A program made the position numbers and the translations under genes. Below the pieces are notes generated by a model, which made no database searches, was not told the DNA's origin, and saw nothing but the letters and a program-made list of their open reading frames with translations. A stretch of 64,000 nt of DNA from Cadophora sp. MPI-SDFR-AT-0126 (Eukaryota; Ascomycota; Leotiomycetes; Helotiales; Ploettnerulaceae), in assembly GCA_020747065.1 (NCBI GenBank), contig JAGMVK010000002.1, positions 3,472,001 to 3,536,000 on the forward strand. The letters are read 5' to 3'. Below are positions 43,534 to 56,270 of the stretch, one piece after another (the first letter of the stretch is position 1; each line of letters starts with the position of its first letter).

Positions 43534-44727
43534 ATTTGGTGGGTTGTGGTTGTGAGACGAGGCGGATGGTCCAGAGCTTACAGAGTATCCAGCTGGCAGA
43601 GACAGAACGGTGCCGGGGACAGCAGAGAAGGAGTACCAGTGGCATGTACGGATGTGCCTGCTTTGGAGGTTGTTCTGCACGTAATACAGCGGACGATTTG
43701 AACAGTACTACTTTATGCAGCTAATCAGACGGGATCTAGATTTGGGATCTGAATTGATTGACCTCATGCAAAGCTCTGGAATGTCGCGACGGAAGACGGA
43801 GGGACCATAAAAAGGCCAGAGGAGCACTACGGACGAAAATACGTTCGGAACGAGGCTCTGAGGCCGGCGTGACTGGCTTGGGGAAGCGGATTGTAGTTGC
43901 GAATCACAGTTAAAAGGGTACTGTAAGCAAGCCAGGGTCAAGACGGTTGTGCGCATCGGCCAGAATCCCCGATCTTGGCCAACTCGGCCAACTCAAGGGT
44001 TCCCTGGCCTGGGCTTTCGTACGGAAGACCATACAAGTCTTCCGCAGCATACACAGCGCTAGCGATGCAAGATTTGTGGGACTAACCCCCCGAATATGAG
44101 ACGCTAGCAGAGAAGACCATACGAGGGGCTGTTGCGGTATTCGCCAGATGATGAGGCTCTGGCAAGTGGAGCAATCAGACTGGTTTGTTCTGGGAATCGT
44201 AAGCCGAGGCGTGCAAGCCTGCCACAAACAGTGAATCGCTACGAGCGCTAGGTGAAATGAACCTCCACGAGGTGCAGTCCACGAATCGGGAATTGATGTG
44301 CCACCATCACAGGGCGTACTGCAGTCCCATTCTCGCCACTCATATCCCAAGTAGGAGTAGCTCGGAATTTCCGGGAAATCGGCCCCCAAAACAAATTCCT
44401 CTTCCCGTCATTTTGCTGTGGGCCGTCACTGGAATTGAGGCTCAAGTAAAAATCGGAGGTGGGGCGAGTCCCGTCGTTGTCAACGTTGCTATAAGTTCTT
44501 GATCTCCACATACAAATCGATCCCACAATGTTGCGCATCATTGTGTTCGCCTCGCTCCTTTCGACTTCTCGCCGTAGATAAATATTTCATCCTTTACAAG
44601 TTCAGGCAAAGTACGTTACAAAATCTCAATATGGCTCCTCTTGACCTATCTGGAAACATCACATTACTTTCATGACTGATATTCTTTACAGAATCCAGGA
44701 GAACCGGAACATCGTTGTCTCATTCCA
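43534..44727. other. Divergent gap between C2H2 factor and F-box gene
   Basis: About 1.2 kb with no supported gene. Minus frames at 43910-44389 and 44248-44541 lack features. Promoters of both neighbours lie here. Confidence 0.35.
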
Positions 44728-47070
44728 ATGTGCGGCTTAACGAATTTGCCCTACGAAGTTCTCGCAAATGTTGCAGATAGTCTCACTTTTGACGATGTCG
44801 TTAACCTTGGAAAAACTAGCAAACACTTTTCGTTCCTTCTTACAGAAGAGCGGATATGCAAATCTGTCGTTCAGGTGGGTGCTCCGAAGCTATGCAGTTG
44901 TGATGCTTAATCGGCCAGACATTGTGGTTTTAGCAGCTGACAGGAGGACTAGACTAAGATCAAATATTCCAATGAGGCCCAAGCAGCGGTGAAGAACAGT
45001 GGTGGGAACGCCCGAGCCCTCCGAATTGCGGCCAAGAGGCGAGATGCTATTGCCACTGCCTATCCTTTCACTATTGCCACTGTTGGCTTCTGTGACGCGT
45101 ATATTTACCGCAAAGGTATCTTGTGTTACACACTAGATGACCGAATACGAATCTTGGACTTGCACCGTTCAGCTCAAGAAGAGTTTGTAGTCAGCATTCC
45201 AGGCCTCCTCACGCAGGCACTTCCGGACATCAGTGATAACAACATCGGCACTTTCAAATGTCTGTATTATTCGGACGGTATTCTATCCTGCCTATACGAC
45301 GCTTCTGACGAAGACTCTCCAACGTGGCCGATAGCGTTCCATATCAAAAGCAGGAGGATACTAGTGGCGCATGAACTGGAATCAATCGATGAGATCTTTG
45401 TCCGGCACAACTCGCAGTACCTTTACTACGGAACGCATTCAGAACTCGGAACTGATAGCTACAAGAAATGGGTCATCTATGGCTACGAATACAGGACGAG
45501 GAAGTGGTTCGATTACAAGGTACATCTGCCAGACATAGTAGGCTCAGAGATTGGTTCAACAGTTTGCTTCGAATTCTACAGAAATTACTTCTATGCGCTT
45601 TCCAACCAAACTTCCTTCGAAGTGGAGGAGATCGATTGGACTTCTTTTTATCATTGTACACGATTTCCTCTGAACTCTCCTTGCAAGGCGTTATTGGAAA
45701 AGACAGTGAACAAAAGTATGTGGCGGAGGCAGCATCAAGAAGGACCGATCGACGACCGGTGGACTAGCTTAAGTTTGGACGTAGACGAAAGCACTGGTGA
45801 ACTCAGGATCGTGGAGGCTCGAAAAGAGTGGTACTTAGGATGCAGTAATAGTCAGCGTACTTATTATACAACAGACATAGTTTTCCCGCCGGCTAAAGAC
45901 TACCCGGAGGACTCGTCCATCTTACCGGATACTTCGCCCCTAAACCAGGACTTTGCCTTTCCGACAACCTCCTCTTGGGCGCCTGTGGCTGCTTCAGACC
46001 AGTCGCCTTCAGCTGAAGTATCGTCGTCAACTGCAGCAGATACAGCGATCGCTACAAGCTCCTCAGTAGCCGATACAACAAGTACCGCAGAGACAGCAGC
46101 CTCTGAGCCTGACGATGATGAGCAAGACATTTCAGAACTCCCCAACATTCCTTTGCTTCGATTACTTCGGAAGGACGATCATCCACACCATATTATTGCG
46201 CCTAACAGACGCCCAGAACGAACGCATCCTGGAAACGACGGATCGACGCAACTAACACATACTTTAGCCAAGTCTCGGATTCGAACCTACTTCACGTCTT
46301 GCAGTACATACCTCGATCTTATCGATGATCCTCATCCAAACGACTGGGAAGGCAAACAACGCCTTAGACTTAGAGTAGGAACCCGTAAACTTGGCCCGCT
46401 CCTTCGCGATCCGGTGACGGGTCTCATCCGTGGACCCAATTCTGATCTCAATATCGCACTAAGGGAGATGTATCGAGTCCTACCGATTGCGTACTGGCCT
46501 GAAGCTCAGAACATTCTTGAGCCAGACGAGCATATCGATGCGATTTACAGGCTCATGAATCCTCCATCCCACTTGGGAAACGTGGAAGGCACGGCCGATG
46601 AGAGAAGCTTGGTCTATGTTACAGGCGGCTGTGACCAGCCGCAAGCCCTTATCTTCGTGGGGTTTGATCCTTCGATCAAGCTGGCTGGAGTCAAGCAGTG
46701 GAGCGGGCGATCAAAACTCTCCTCGAACAAGCAGAAAGGTGTGGGTGAAGGTCCGCATGTTGATAGTCGCGTATCTGGTTTTAACTCTCCTTCTGCTTCT
46801 ATGGAATGGACGGAGGGTATGCAGGGGCAACAGGAGGGTGTGTATGTTGACGTGTCGGAAGCCCATAGGACGGTGAGTATCGACGTCAAGGGAAAGGGAA
46901 AGGCTATTCCTGGTTTCAGTGGACCGATAGTGCATGTCAGCTCTGGATCCTCGAGTGTTGATGTCGGCTACAGTACTAATACGCAAGATGTTGGTGATAG
47001 AAACTGGATTTGGCTGGAGGACGCTATGTATCGGGACATCGGACTTGGATTTTTCTTTGGATCAGCCTGA
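44728..47070 (+). CDS. F-box protein
   Basis: Exons 44728-44874 and 44959-47070 give 752 residues. The F-box is at the N-terminus (LTNLPYEVLANVADSLTFDD then VVNLGKTSKHFSFLLTEERI C). The next segment, YSNEAQAAVKN...ALRIAAKRRDAIATA, then YPFTIATVGFCDAYIYRKGI, is typical of a large fungal F-box family whose middle resembles a beta-propeller (FVVSIPG; CLYYSDGILSCLYD). The C-terminal half has Ser/Thr-rich disordered stretches (about 330-390). F-box proteins recruit targets to SCF ubiquitin ligases through Skp1; the target here is unknown. The intron join restores the family phrase, so the two-exon model is well supported. Confidence 0.82.
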
Positions 47071-48730
47071 CGGATAGAGATGGGAATATGATTTGAGTAC
47101 TTTCTTTCTTGTTTCAGTCCATTGTACATCTCCATACCTTAGGAGTTGGGCGAGTTGAAGGCTTGTACGGGTCTCCTTCACACCTTCAGCAGGTTACCGG
47201 TCAAAAGGATTTGACTGGAATGCATGAATATCCCTGGTTAAAACCAATGAAATGTCTCATTCAAATTCGAGTATGAATGTTTCTAATTAAAGATATTATA
47301 GATACGTTACGATTTTAGTGAGACAGGCTTTCCCTTTAAAACTCTGCGAGAATCTGTGCACCAATAAATCACGACATCAAATACCTAATGGCACGAGTAA
47401 CGGTCCAGGCTCTTGATGGATGTTTCGGGAGTATACGCCGAAGGGTTTCGAGGCCTGAAGTATATTTGCCCATCTGTGTACGACTTCGCGTGCTTCGTGA
47501 CAGAGATGCAGCGTAAAGTCTCAAGGACTTACGGCCAAAACTTTCGACGAAATGAGAGATCTGGGGTTCGGCAATAGACACTTGACGGACTGATCAAAAT
47601 GCCAGGGACCCCAGCTTTGCTCATGTAAGAGCTTAGCGGATCTTTTGAGAGAAAAGAAATCGGGTTTGGCGCCTACATTGGGGATCACTGCTGCTGCTTT
47701 CCAGGTCTCAGCTGAGTTAGCATAATTGCAGTAACCTCACAAATAACGAGACCAGTCGATGTGAAGCAGAAAACTTCTTTCTTTCGTGGGTTCGCTGCCT
47801 GGAGATGATGGAAGTTCGTGACGCTCAATAACCACATGTTAGAACAGGAGATCTCGCTCGTTCGTTCGCTCACCTGGCACATCTGTCGGTCACATCAAGC
47901 GAGAGGAGAAGTTTGAAGTCCTCTTGATGCTACTACTCCTCCAATGAACCTTCCTCCTTCAAACCCTGCGACATCAAATTCTACTAAACGATGGCTATCT
48001 TTTCCACCAGCCACCCTACCACCGCCACAAAGACTTACTGCCACTCCTCCTGCTGCATCGTTGGGCGCTATCCCTGCATGTCCCTTCAGCGTTCGGTACT
48101 CCCGCGATGAATAGTCTTCCTCTTGCTGCATGCACATCTCCACCTCCAGCATCGAATCCTGCTCCAATCCCATCTTGATAGTGAGGTATCTCCACGGGAC
48201 ATGGCTTTGGCCAAAACTCTCTTACGGAATTCAGGATTTCGAAATTTGATAATTGGGCTTGGCCGTGTATGGTTTGATGTCCTTGGAACCGAGGTTGTTA
48301 GGCGTGGTTGCCAACCGATCAGCTTAGAACAGCATCAAGTCAAGATCTGATTTGTAGGCTTTGCTGAGACAGAACCATAACAATCCCTCATTTGCAATCG
48401 CATACCTCAGCTTGTCCCATCGTAATCACTCAATTTGCTTAGTCTCGAAAAGGAATGACGGTGAGTCGTGGCGTGGAATGAATTAAATTTGATTGTATCA
48501 ACAGAGACAGAATGGGTGGCCGGCTATGTCCCTATTGGATTCCCTGTGCCTTCCGCCATCCACATCTCGCAGCTCCCTCCCTCTGCCTACCATCTGCTTT
48601 TGGGACTGCGTGCATCATTCAAACTTGGAGCAAGAACAGCAGGGAGTTAGACGATCTCCCCTTACACCGACCTTTTGTCCCTCATCACTAGGACCACCCT
48701 CATTCTCGCTTATGAAAAAAATAACAAAAA
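47071..48730. other. Gap without a supported gene
   Basis: About 1.7 kb. Open frames on both strands are short and irregular. No repeat family or RNA gene recognised. Confidence 0.35.
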
Positions 48731-48973
48731 CAACAAAGCAGAAGAAATGGCGACCGCCAGCAGATACTACCCAATATCAGTGGCCAATACGGAGGTGACG
48801 ACCGACAGAATCGACCATACAAGTGCCCTAGGTGCGGTAAAGCATTTATTCGTCTCGAACATCAGGCCAGATATATTCGAACACATACTGGAGAGCAGCC
48901 TCATGTATGCCTAGTCTGCGCAAGCAAGTTTGCGCGATCGGATGAATTTTGTCGACACTCGAAGACATACTGA
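48731..48973 (+). pseudogene. Orphan CreA/Mig1-like two-finger fragment
   Basis: A plus-strand frame, open from a TAA at about 48728 to a TGA at 48973 (roughly 82 codons), ends in two C2H2 fingers: [20 protein letters not shown] then [10 protein letters not shown], and [20 protein letters not shown]. The RLEH...IRTHTGE linker and FARSDE match the CreA/Mig1 carbon-repressor class, where the second finger normally ends RH-x3-H. Here RHSKTY stops before the last His. There is no ATG in frame, so it needs an upstream exon or is a remnant. DNA-binding residues of finger 1 (R-L-E-H-R region) look kept. Confidence 0.5.
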
Positions 48974-49511
48974 GGCGTCAAGATGGACATTGAGGAAGCA
49001 ACAATCGATAATCGGCTAGATGTTAATTAATCGTGACTATAAGCATTAGATAATTGAATTGATACTTTATCAATCAACTTTAATTTTTGCTTACATAGAC
49101 AGTGCACGCAGAATAGCTCGTGGACCCCTATCGAGAGGTACTTCCCAACACAACTTTGAAGTACGCAAACCACCATCATTCCGGCGTAAGAAGCTACCAT
49201 ATCGTCCCGAGAGGCTCCCGGGATCTGACATGGTGTTGGAACTCCGAATGTGAGAGCCAAAGTATATGTCAAAATGATCTCAAGTTTCTTCACGATCTTC
49301 CCAGCCACATTCCGCGAGCGCATGATTTTCGGGAGCACATGCATTCTGGAGATAAAAAGCTTAGTTGGTTAGATAAATCACGGAATCGTGGACGCCACAT
49401 ACTGACTTACTCAGATATTGGTGGCCCTGACTTAGAAGCTGGCTACCTCCAATCTGTTGTACACACACATCTTGGAAGTAGCTAGGCTTAGTGTCCGCGC
49501 CATCCTCCTTT
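48974..49511. other. Gap without a supported gene
   Basis: About 540 bases with only featureless short frames on both strands. Confidence 0.3.
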
Positions 49512-52393
49512 CTAAGCCGTTTGAGCTCTGAGAGCGGTTGAGAGTCGTACTTCATTAACCGAGTTGCCAGGCCACTGAAGAAAACTCTCAGTTCGCAACA
49601 ACTCCTGTAAGAAATATGACCCCATTCCTGGCATGAAATGGCGAGGCGTCTCTTCGTCAAGGATATCATGTGCAGATGCAAGAGTCGACCGGGCCTCCCG
49701 ATACTTGTGAAGCTCGAAATTCACAAGGGAAAGGAAGAGGTAGATGACCCCTTTGTAAAAATTTCCCTTCGAAAAGGTTCTGTAATTTTCGGTAAGAACC
49801 AATGCCTTTTCTAAAGTTTGATGGGCTTCGGACCATTGCGCCTGATACCAATCGACGCGTGCTAGGCCGATCATTAAACGGACATGGCCTAATTGATCGG
49901 GTACATCGTGGTTGACCATTCCTTCAAAGATGACGAGAAGTTCTCCAAGGAGAGCCTTAGCTGCGTCTAATATTCTTTGCTGGATGTAGGCTTCTGCCAA
50001 CGGGAGAGCCAGACGTCGGAACGCTTTTGAATGTTGCTTGCCATGAGCTCTCAGCTGCTCAATCTCTTCAAAAACCAATTTTTCAGTCTCCTTTGGTAAT
50101 CCCAGTTCACAGTAGACATCGCCCAGGTGGTGCATGACATGATAGCGACTTGCATCACCAGGAATTGTCTTGACACATGCCTCGAGGCAGTAGCGTGCGT
50201 GTGGGAAGTCGCCCTTATATCGTGATACCCTGCCGTGTACAGTATTCTTTAATCGAACCACTTGTAGCTCCAACCCTGAAGGATCATTCAAATTCTTCAC
50301 CTCCCAACTTGTCAAATATAACTCTGCTTTGTCGAACTCTTTGCGCAATATTGCATTTTCCGCCCGAGAAAGTAGCAAGCGTCCGTACGCACAGTGTGAT
50401 CTTATATCTTTCGAGTCAATGACAACGCTATATAGGATGTCTTGTATTACAATATCAGATTGATCATGGTCGCCCTTAAATCGTAATAAAATGCTCTTCC
50501 GAGTTACAATTGCCATCCGTAGGTAGTCCGGTAACTCAGGATCATGAATCTTGGCTAGCATTGAAATCACGTGCTTTGGACGGGACGTACCAACTAATTT
50601 GTATGTCGCTAAGGATGCTTCCACTATGCTATCGCGGACATGAGCCGGCAGCGCGGGGCGAGGCTCTCCTAGGACAAACTGCCACGTACGTTCGAGGTAG
50701 GGTAACGAGAGTTTCCCGAAGTCCTGAAATCTGAGAGATTGTTAGCGTAGCCTAGAAGCTGTGAACTATCCAACTTACGATGGTTCTAGAGTCTGATCCC
50801 GAGGATAGATATGGGTTGTGAACATCAACCCAAGTCGGTGCAGCTCCACGTCTTCAAAGGATTGAGATATTTGATGCTGTGACTGATCGCTGATTGAGTA
50901 CACCAGCGAACCATCGTCTAATACGCCCCGCACAATCAAACCAAGCTGGATGCAAGACTCGATATTTTGCTCGAGCTTGCTCTGGCTTGAGAAGAGACGG
51001 GTCATTTGCTCATTAAAGCCAGCGTCAGATAGTGTAATCTCATGCACTTTTCCGTGCTCATCCCATCGTTTCTGTGGCAAGAGTCCACGAAATAGTATGT
51101 CCTGTCGAAGTTGGGGATGACCCAGAGAATATATGAGAACCGGGAGGGAATTGGTGAGGTCTTCTGAGGACGCTAGCATGGACGAAGGAGAGTCACTGTC
51201 GCCGAGGGAAGAAACAAAGGATCTCCGAGTAGGTATGTGCCGATGCGGGATGCTTGCTATATCTGGGACGGTTGAGGTATAAGATGGCATTCGATATTGT
51301 TGTTGCTTCGGGAAGTTTTGTTCGGGAGAAGTAACATTGCATATCGGAGTAGGTGCGTCCTGGTGAGACTGGAAACTTTGCTGATCCCGCTGATGTAGGT
51401 TGCCTGCTCTCTGTGGCGGGGAGGCAACTGCTTGCCCAATTTGATGTATCTCTTGTGATTGTTGGCATTGTTGAGGGATTGTGGCCAATGTATCCGTTGA
51501 ATTTGACTGAGACGGCGAAGATCGAACTTGCATTGCGCCTGAAGTGCCTTCAGTCTCCGATGTGTGTCTCTTTCGCTTCCTTCCAGCATGGCTCCCAAGA
51601 TATTGAAGTGAATGTGGACCCAGCGGCCCTAGATCAGTTCGTCAGCGAAGAAAATTATCTGCAAAATATAAAACATACCTCGTGCGTCGAGAAATTTCGG
51701 AATCCATTCAACAATTTGTCTGCTAAGCATCTCAGTAACGTGTTTCACGAACCACCCTCGGAATCCTTCGATAATATTTGCCCAATGCTTTTGTATGTTT
51801 TCAGATTTTCTGAAATATAGAATGAGCGCAATAATGCCCTTATATCCTCCGTGCTTATAGAACACGCCTTCGATATCATGCTCCGTATACCGGCCGTCAG
51901 ACGCATCTTGTATGATATATTGCTCTTTCGGCGTAAAGCCCCAATTGAAATTGATATTTGTTAACTCTACGCGAACCAGAGGTTCTAGGATGTCGAGGGC
52001 GCTGAGTGAGGATATGAGTGAATTTTTGGGAAGAAAAGTCGTCGTGAATATCGTGTCGCAGATTGCAGACAGAAGGGCCGCCAAGGTTTCCGAATGGTTA
52101 TCAGCAAGGGCATCATGCAGGAGTTTTTTCTCGGGCTGTGCAGGCGATTTGAAAACGATCTCCATAGGATGAGATTGCTGCGAGGCTGCAGACTTGCTGC
52201 GAGACGGATCGTGAGGTAACTGGTGAGGCAGAACACGAGGCTGAATTGCGAACCTTGAAGCGACAACTGATCGAGCCACGTGATTCGGCATTAATCTTCG
52301 CCGCTCCGACATCAAAGATAAGGTGAAAATATCGATAAGAACTTTACCTCCAGCCAACCGCGGGTCCGACTTGGACGTCTCCAATGCACTCAT
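49512..52393 (-). CDS. Large TPR-like protein of unknown function
   Basis: Exons 52393-51679, 51628-50779 and 50730-49512 join in phase to 927 residues. The N-terminal part holds a compact region (LLHDALADNHSETLAALLSA; VELTNINFNWGFTPKEQYII; HWANIIEGFRGWFVKHVTEM). The middle is Gln/Ser-rich and probably disordered. The C-terminal ~400 residues are helical repeats of TPR type (HARYCLEACVKTIPGDASRY; LGDVYCELGLPKETEKLVFE; LARVDWYQAQWSEAHQTLEK ALVL). There is no nucleotide-binding motif, so it is not an NLR as read. The first ATG is 19 bases from the FPGS start on the other strand. An in-frame ATG near 52312 (MSERRRLMPNHVA) is an alternative start. Confidence 0.65.
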
Positions 52394-52412
52394 ATCGCGA
52401 AAAGCAACGAAA
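52394..52412. promoter_or_regulatory. 19-base gap between divergent start codons
   Basis: Start codons at 52393 (-) and 52413 (+) leave 19 bases, so each gene's promoter must overlap the other's coding sequence, or one start is downstream of what I chose. Confidence 0.4.
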
Positions 52413-54037
52413 ATGGAGAGAAGCTACGAGGTTAGAAAGCAACACAGGATACCTCCTTGGTATGCTAACCGGATACAGGAAGCCATACGCCTCCTGAATA
52501 GCAGGAAAGCGTCACCGAAGCGCAACTTGGACGATATGCGGGGTTCGGATGACATGGTTGAATGGCTAGAACTACTTGGTCACTCAGTACAGGCTTACAT
52601 TCCTCAATGGCATAAAGATCTTGCTAAATACAATGACAGGTTGAAGATCTGAACAGCTTAAATGCTATACACGTCGCGGGAACGAATGGAAAGGGTAGTA
52701 CATGTGCATTCGCGGCGTCGTTCCTTAAGGCGAACGGGAACGACACTGGATACCCGCGAAAGATCGGGCTCTATACATCGCCACATATGAAAACCATACG
52801 CGAGAGAATCCGCATCAACGGTGAACCGATATCGAAAGAGAATTTTATGATGCGATTTTTCGAAATCTGGGAAAAGTTGCCGAGCCAGGCCACCCCGACC
52901 TTAGACATTCCCCGGTATCTCCAACTCTTGGCTCTCCTCTCATTCCATGTCTTTATTGAGGAAAGGGTGGATGTGGCAATTTTTGAAACTCACCTTGGTG
53001 GAGAATATGATGCTACAAATATTATAAGGACCCCGCTTGCCACAGCCATTACACCGATTGCAATGGATCATGTCGATCTACTCGGTCCAACAATCAAGGA
53101 AATTGCCTGGCATAAGGCAGGGATCTTCAAATCAGGAAGTCTAGCCTTCTCAACTCTTCAGGAACCAGAGGTTGCTACGGTCCTTAAACAGCGAGCAGCT
53201 GAGAAAGGAGTTGTGCTGGAATTTGTCGGCGTCGACTCTGTACTTCCGACCAACGTGGCGGCGCTAAAGCCCAAGATTCAGAGGATAAACTGCTCTCTTG
53301 CTCTCGCAGTAGTCCGTGCTTGGCTATCTGTAAAGGCACCTGACGGGCAAAGCAGCATGGAAGATAATATTACTCGTGGCATCGAGCAATTTTCCTGGCC
53401 AGGGCGGTGCCAGCAAATCAACGAGCGGAATTGTCAATGGTTTCTTGATGGAGCGCATAATGAATCAAGCCTGCGATATGCTGTGGAGTGGTTTGCTGAA
53501 ACGACCACGGAGAACCAAAAGTACGTCATGATGTCTTGCCCGTAAAACGTAGACTATATACATTAACTTTTTTCTAGGGATACTGTCACTTCCGCGCGCA
53601 TTCTTATATTTAGTCAATTTTCAACCCGAGATGGCGCGGCACTTCTGCATAGCATCGCCAAATCTCTGCAAGATAATAACATTCAAATGCAATACGTCAT
53701 TTTTACATCATATGATGAACGGCGAGATGGCCAAATCAGGATTGGTATTTGCCAACATACTGAAGGATAGAACACGAGCTAATTCCCTTTTGTAGACAGA
53801 AATCTGAAAAAACGCTTCTCGGCAGAAGTCCAAGAGCTTTATGCCAATACTTGGGGGAATCTTGATCCTACAGCTACGGTATTATGCGAACGAACAATTG
53901 AGGGTGCTTTAGATCGGGCTAGGGAAATCAGTGATCAGAACAACGGCATGCAAGCATTAGTAACAGGGAGTCTCCACCTAGTTAGCGGTGCGCTCTGTCT
54001 CTTGGAGTCTGACGATTCGATACAGCGCCTATGTTAA
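52413..54037 (+). CDS. Folylpolyglutamate synthase
   Basis: Exons 52413-52586, 52640-53520, 53578-53744 and 53796-54037 give 487 residues. The enzyme adds glutamates to folates using ATP, retaining them in cytosol and mitochondria. Family features: RIQEAIRLLNSR at the start, IHVAGTNGKGSTCAFAA (P-loop), IGLYTSPHMKTIRERIRING, ETHLGGEYDATNI (the usual E-x-G-x3-G-D/E-A-T-N), ITPIAMDHVDLLG and IAWHKAGIFKSG. QFSWPGRCQ and FLDGAHNESS (domain link and C-domain Asp/His) follow, then ILIFSQFSTRDG. All recognisable catalytic motifs are present and all joins are in phase. There is no clear mitochondrial leader from this start. Confidence 0.9.
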
Positions 54038-54238
54038 GGAAGTTACCATCTTTTTCCACGAGGGGGTAACCCCTTGGCACCATGTAGGCTACCTCCCAAT
54101 CGGAATATGGAATTGAGGAAACCACAGACAACATGAGGGACAGGGATGACGAATATCATGTGCAACTTGAGAATGGGACTAGAAGCGGCCCACCTGAAAT
54201 AGAAAGTGTAGACTCCAGGGGTCTGTTTTTGCAGACCA

Positions 54239-54649
54239 ATGAACCGGGCTCACGTAACTAGCCAATCGTATTGGAAAATGACTGTTCTCAAGAATCTTAG
54301 AGTTCAAGCTTCCGCTTCCTCCTTTCGGTCCACATTGTGCACTGGTCGTGGTGGACACTGCGAAAGGTGTGGCTGCGCGAGTAATAACCACACCTTCAGA
54401 ATGTGCCATGGGGGGACTGGAAAAGGATCAAAATGCGTGGCTTGCACATTCGAATGGTCTCGCTACACAACTGGAGGCCATAACGACATCATTGAAGTGC
54501 AGTACGTCGACTGCAGACGCTGCCCAAAACATCCTGGGGCCCCGTCCAATGGCGAGTTTTGGGGAAGTCAGCCGGATGATGAATACCAGATCTACACAGC
54601 AGATCAGTCAGGCATTCCATGGCCGGAAACTGAGACCTCATGGGAGTAA
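54239..54649 (+). CDS. Possible small Cys-rich protein
   Basis: A 136-codon frame contains regularly spaced cysteines (CTGRGGHCERCGCASNNHTF; CHGGTGKGSKCVACTFEWSR; CRRCPKHPG), suggesting a zinc-binding unit. The overlapping +1 frame (54348-54773) ends in a Lys/Glu-rich run and is less convincing. No family recognised; it could be part of a longer spliced gene or an element remnant. Confidence 0.3.
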   Translation: MNRAHVTSQSYWKMTVLKNLRVQASASSFRSTLCTGRGGHCERCGCASNNHTFRMCHGGTGKGSKCVACTFEWSRYTTGGHNDIIEVQYVDCRRCPKHPGAPSNGEFWGSQPDDEYQIYTADQSGIPWPETETSWE

Positions 54650-55369
54650 GAGCAAGGGCAAGGGTAAGGGTGAGGGGTACGCTAAGAAGAAAGAGAAGAG
54701 GGAGGATAAGGGAGGGGAAGTAGACAGCTACTGGACTTTGAGTGACAAGTACAACAAGTTATCATATGCATGAGGACGGATCTTGCGAATGGTATAACGA
54801 GGAATACAAAGGTTTATGAGAAAGCTGTACAATACACTGAAAATCACCTATCGAGATCGACCTTGCCGCTCTGTTTCAATTCTTTGCCCAATGGCCTCCC
54901 AATCCTCTTCTGCTCTCACTTTGAAAGCATTTCCCTGGTAGGCCTTGCTCTTGAGCGTTTAAGTTCTGCCACGAACACATCCACCAACTCCGTCGCCGCA
55001 GCCATTTCAGATGTATGAGTCTATTTTAGAGGTAACCGAAATTCTACTCGGCCGATGTGAGCTAATGGGCGATCGCCCCGGCGTAAGTCTCAACTCCGTG
55101 CCACCTTCTCACATGGTCGCTTCCTAACTTGCCGTATGTTGAGTGACGACACCAGCTGAGCACTACTACAGCCTATCCTCCGGGATATCTTCCTATTTGA
55201 GCAGATTATCGTCATGCTCAGGAGACTAGATGGTCGCCTGCACAATCGTCTGCCTCAATCTGCCTGAGCCTACCTCCTGCGGACTAGTTAGTCGACTCAG
55301 TTTGATCCCTACCCAGCTGATTCTCTCCCCGCTTTTGGCAATTCAGTTCTGGTTCCAACAACTGGTGCT

Positions 55370-55720
55370 ATCAATTCTGCCTTGCTAGGATTTGCATGAC
55401 TCTCCCAGAGCCACTAGACTTTGGTTTGACACTTTCTGGCGCGGCATCACCCCAGCTCATCCTCCATTTCCTTTTGCATGAATCTCCCAGTGCCACTTAG
55501 CACTTGGTGTGACTTCTCCTAGACCGTGGCATGACCGTTGCATAGATCTCCACCTCTGTGGGACCGCTACCTAGCTGATGCCTTACACCTTTTGCAGAGT
55601 TTGGGTGCCAACGCGGATGCAGTTCTGCCTTGCTGGGATCTGCATGAATCTTGCAAAGCCACTGGACCTTGGTGTGACTCCTCCTGACGTAGCATCGCCG
55701 CTGAATGAATCTGACGATGG
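55370..55720 (+). repeat. Imperfect tandem repeat
   Basis: Phrases such as TCTGCCTTGCTAGGATTTGC / TCTGCCTTGCTGGGATCTGC, GAATCTCCCAGTGCCAC / GAATCTTGCAAAGCCAC and TTGGTGTGACT-CTCCT recur two or three times with many changes. An old, decaying array. Confidence 0.6.
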
Positions 55721-56147
55721 TTAGCAGGCACAGGAGCCATCTAATTGCCCCTTGATGGAGAGGATATTGGCTTGACTTACATAATCGTAGAATGCGTAGA
55801 GAAGCTCCCAACCCCAAGATTGTGGCCTCTTGTGACTTCTTTGACAGTATGCAGAAACGTTTAGAGCGGAGCAGTGTGTAAGTGCGAGTACTTATAAGAA
55901 ATAAGTTAGACAATTGCTTAGCAAATAGACGTCATATAATACGATGATGTTGAATTGGTGTTGTTCGGTAAATTGAGAGGCTGAATTACTAGTCACGTGC
56001 TCTTTCTCAAGGGGGATCGAAAATCTGCTCCTGGAGGAACCTTTGTAAGGTAGCAGAAACGGACTCCCCGGGCAAAGTTCTAAGGAAACTGTAGCCGGGG
56101 CACACAGAAGGCCAAAACGGGTTCCACATTCTGGTGCGCAGGCTTAC

Positions 56148-56270
56148 TCAGGCTCTGCTCAGGCTCTGCTCAGGCTCTGCTCAGGCTCTGCTCACCCTCG
56201 GCTCAGGGATGATCACCCTCAGCTCAGGTATGCTCACCCTCGGCTCAGGTATGCTCACCCTCAGCTCAGG
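56148..56270 (+). repeat. Short-period minisatellite (CAGGCTCTGCT / CACCCTCGGCTCAGG)
   Basis: About four CAGGCTCTGCT units (11 bases) turn into about four ~21-base units CACCC-TC-G/AGCTCAGGTATGCT. A second unit seems to have evolved from the first within the same array. Confidence 0.85.

Noticed and set aside
46275..46295. GGATTCGAACC resembling the T-loop of a tRNA
   Set aside because: It lies in the coding frame of the F-box gene, and no acceptor stem or anticodon arm can be folded around it.
49512..52393. The 927-residue TPR-like protein as a third NLR
   Set aside because: No P-loop, Walker B or MHD motif is visible in any of its exons, and its N-terminus lacks the PP-type motif.
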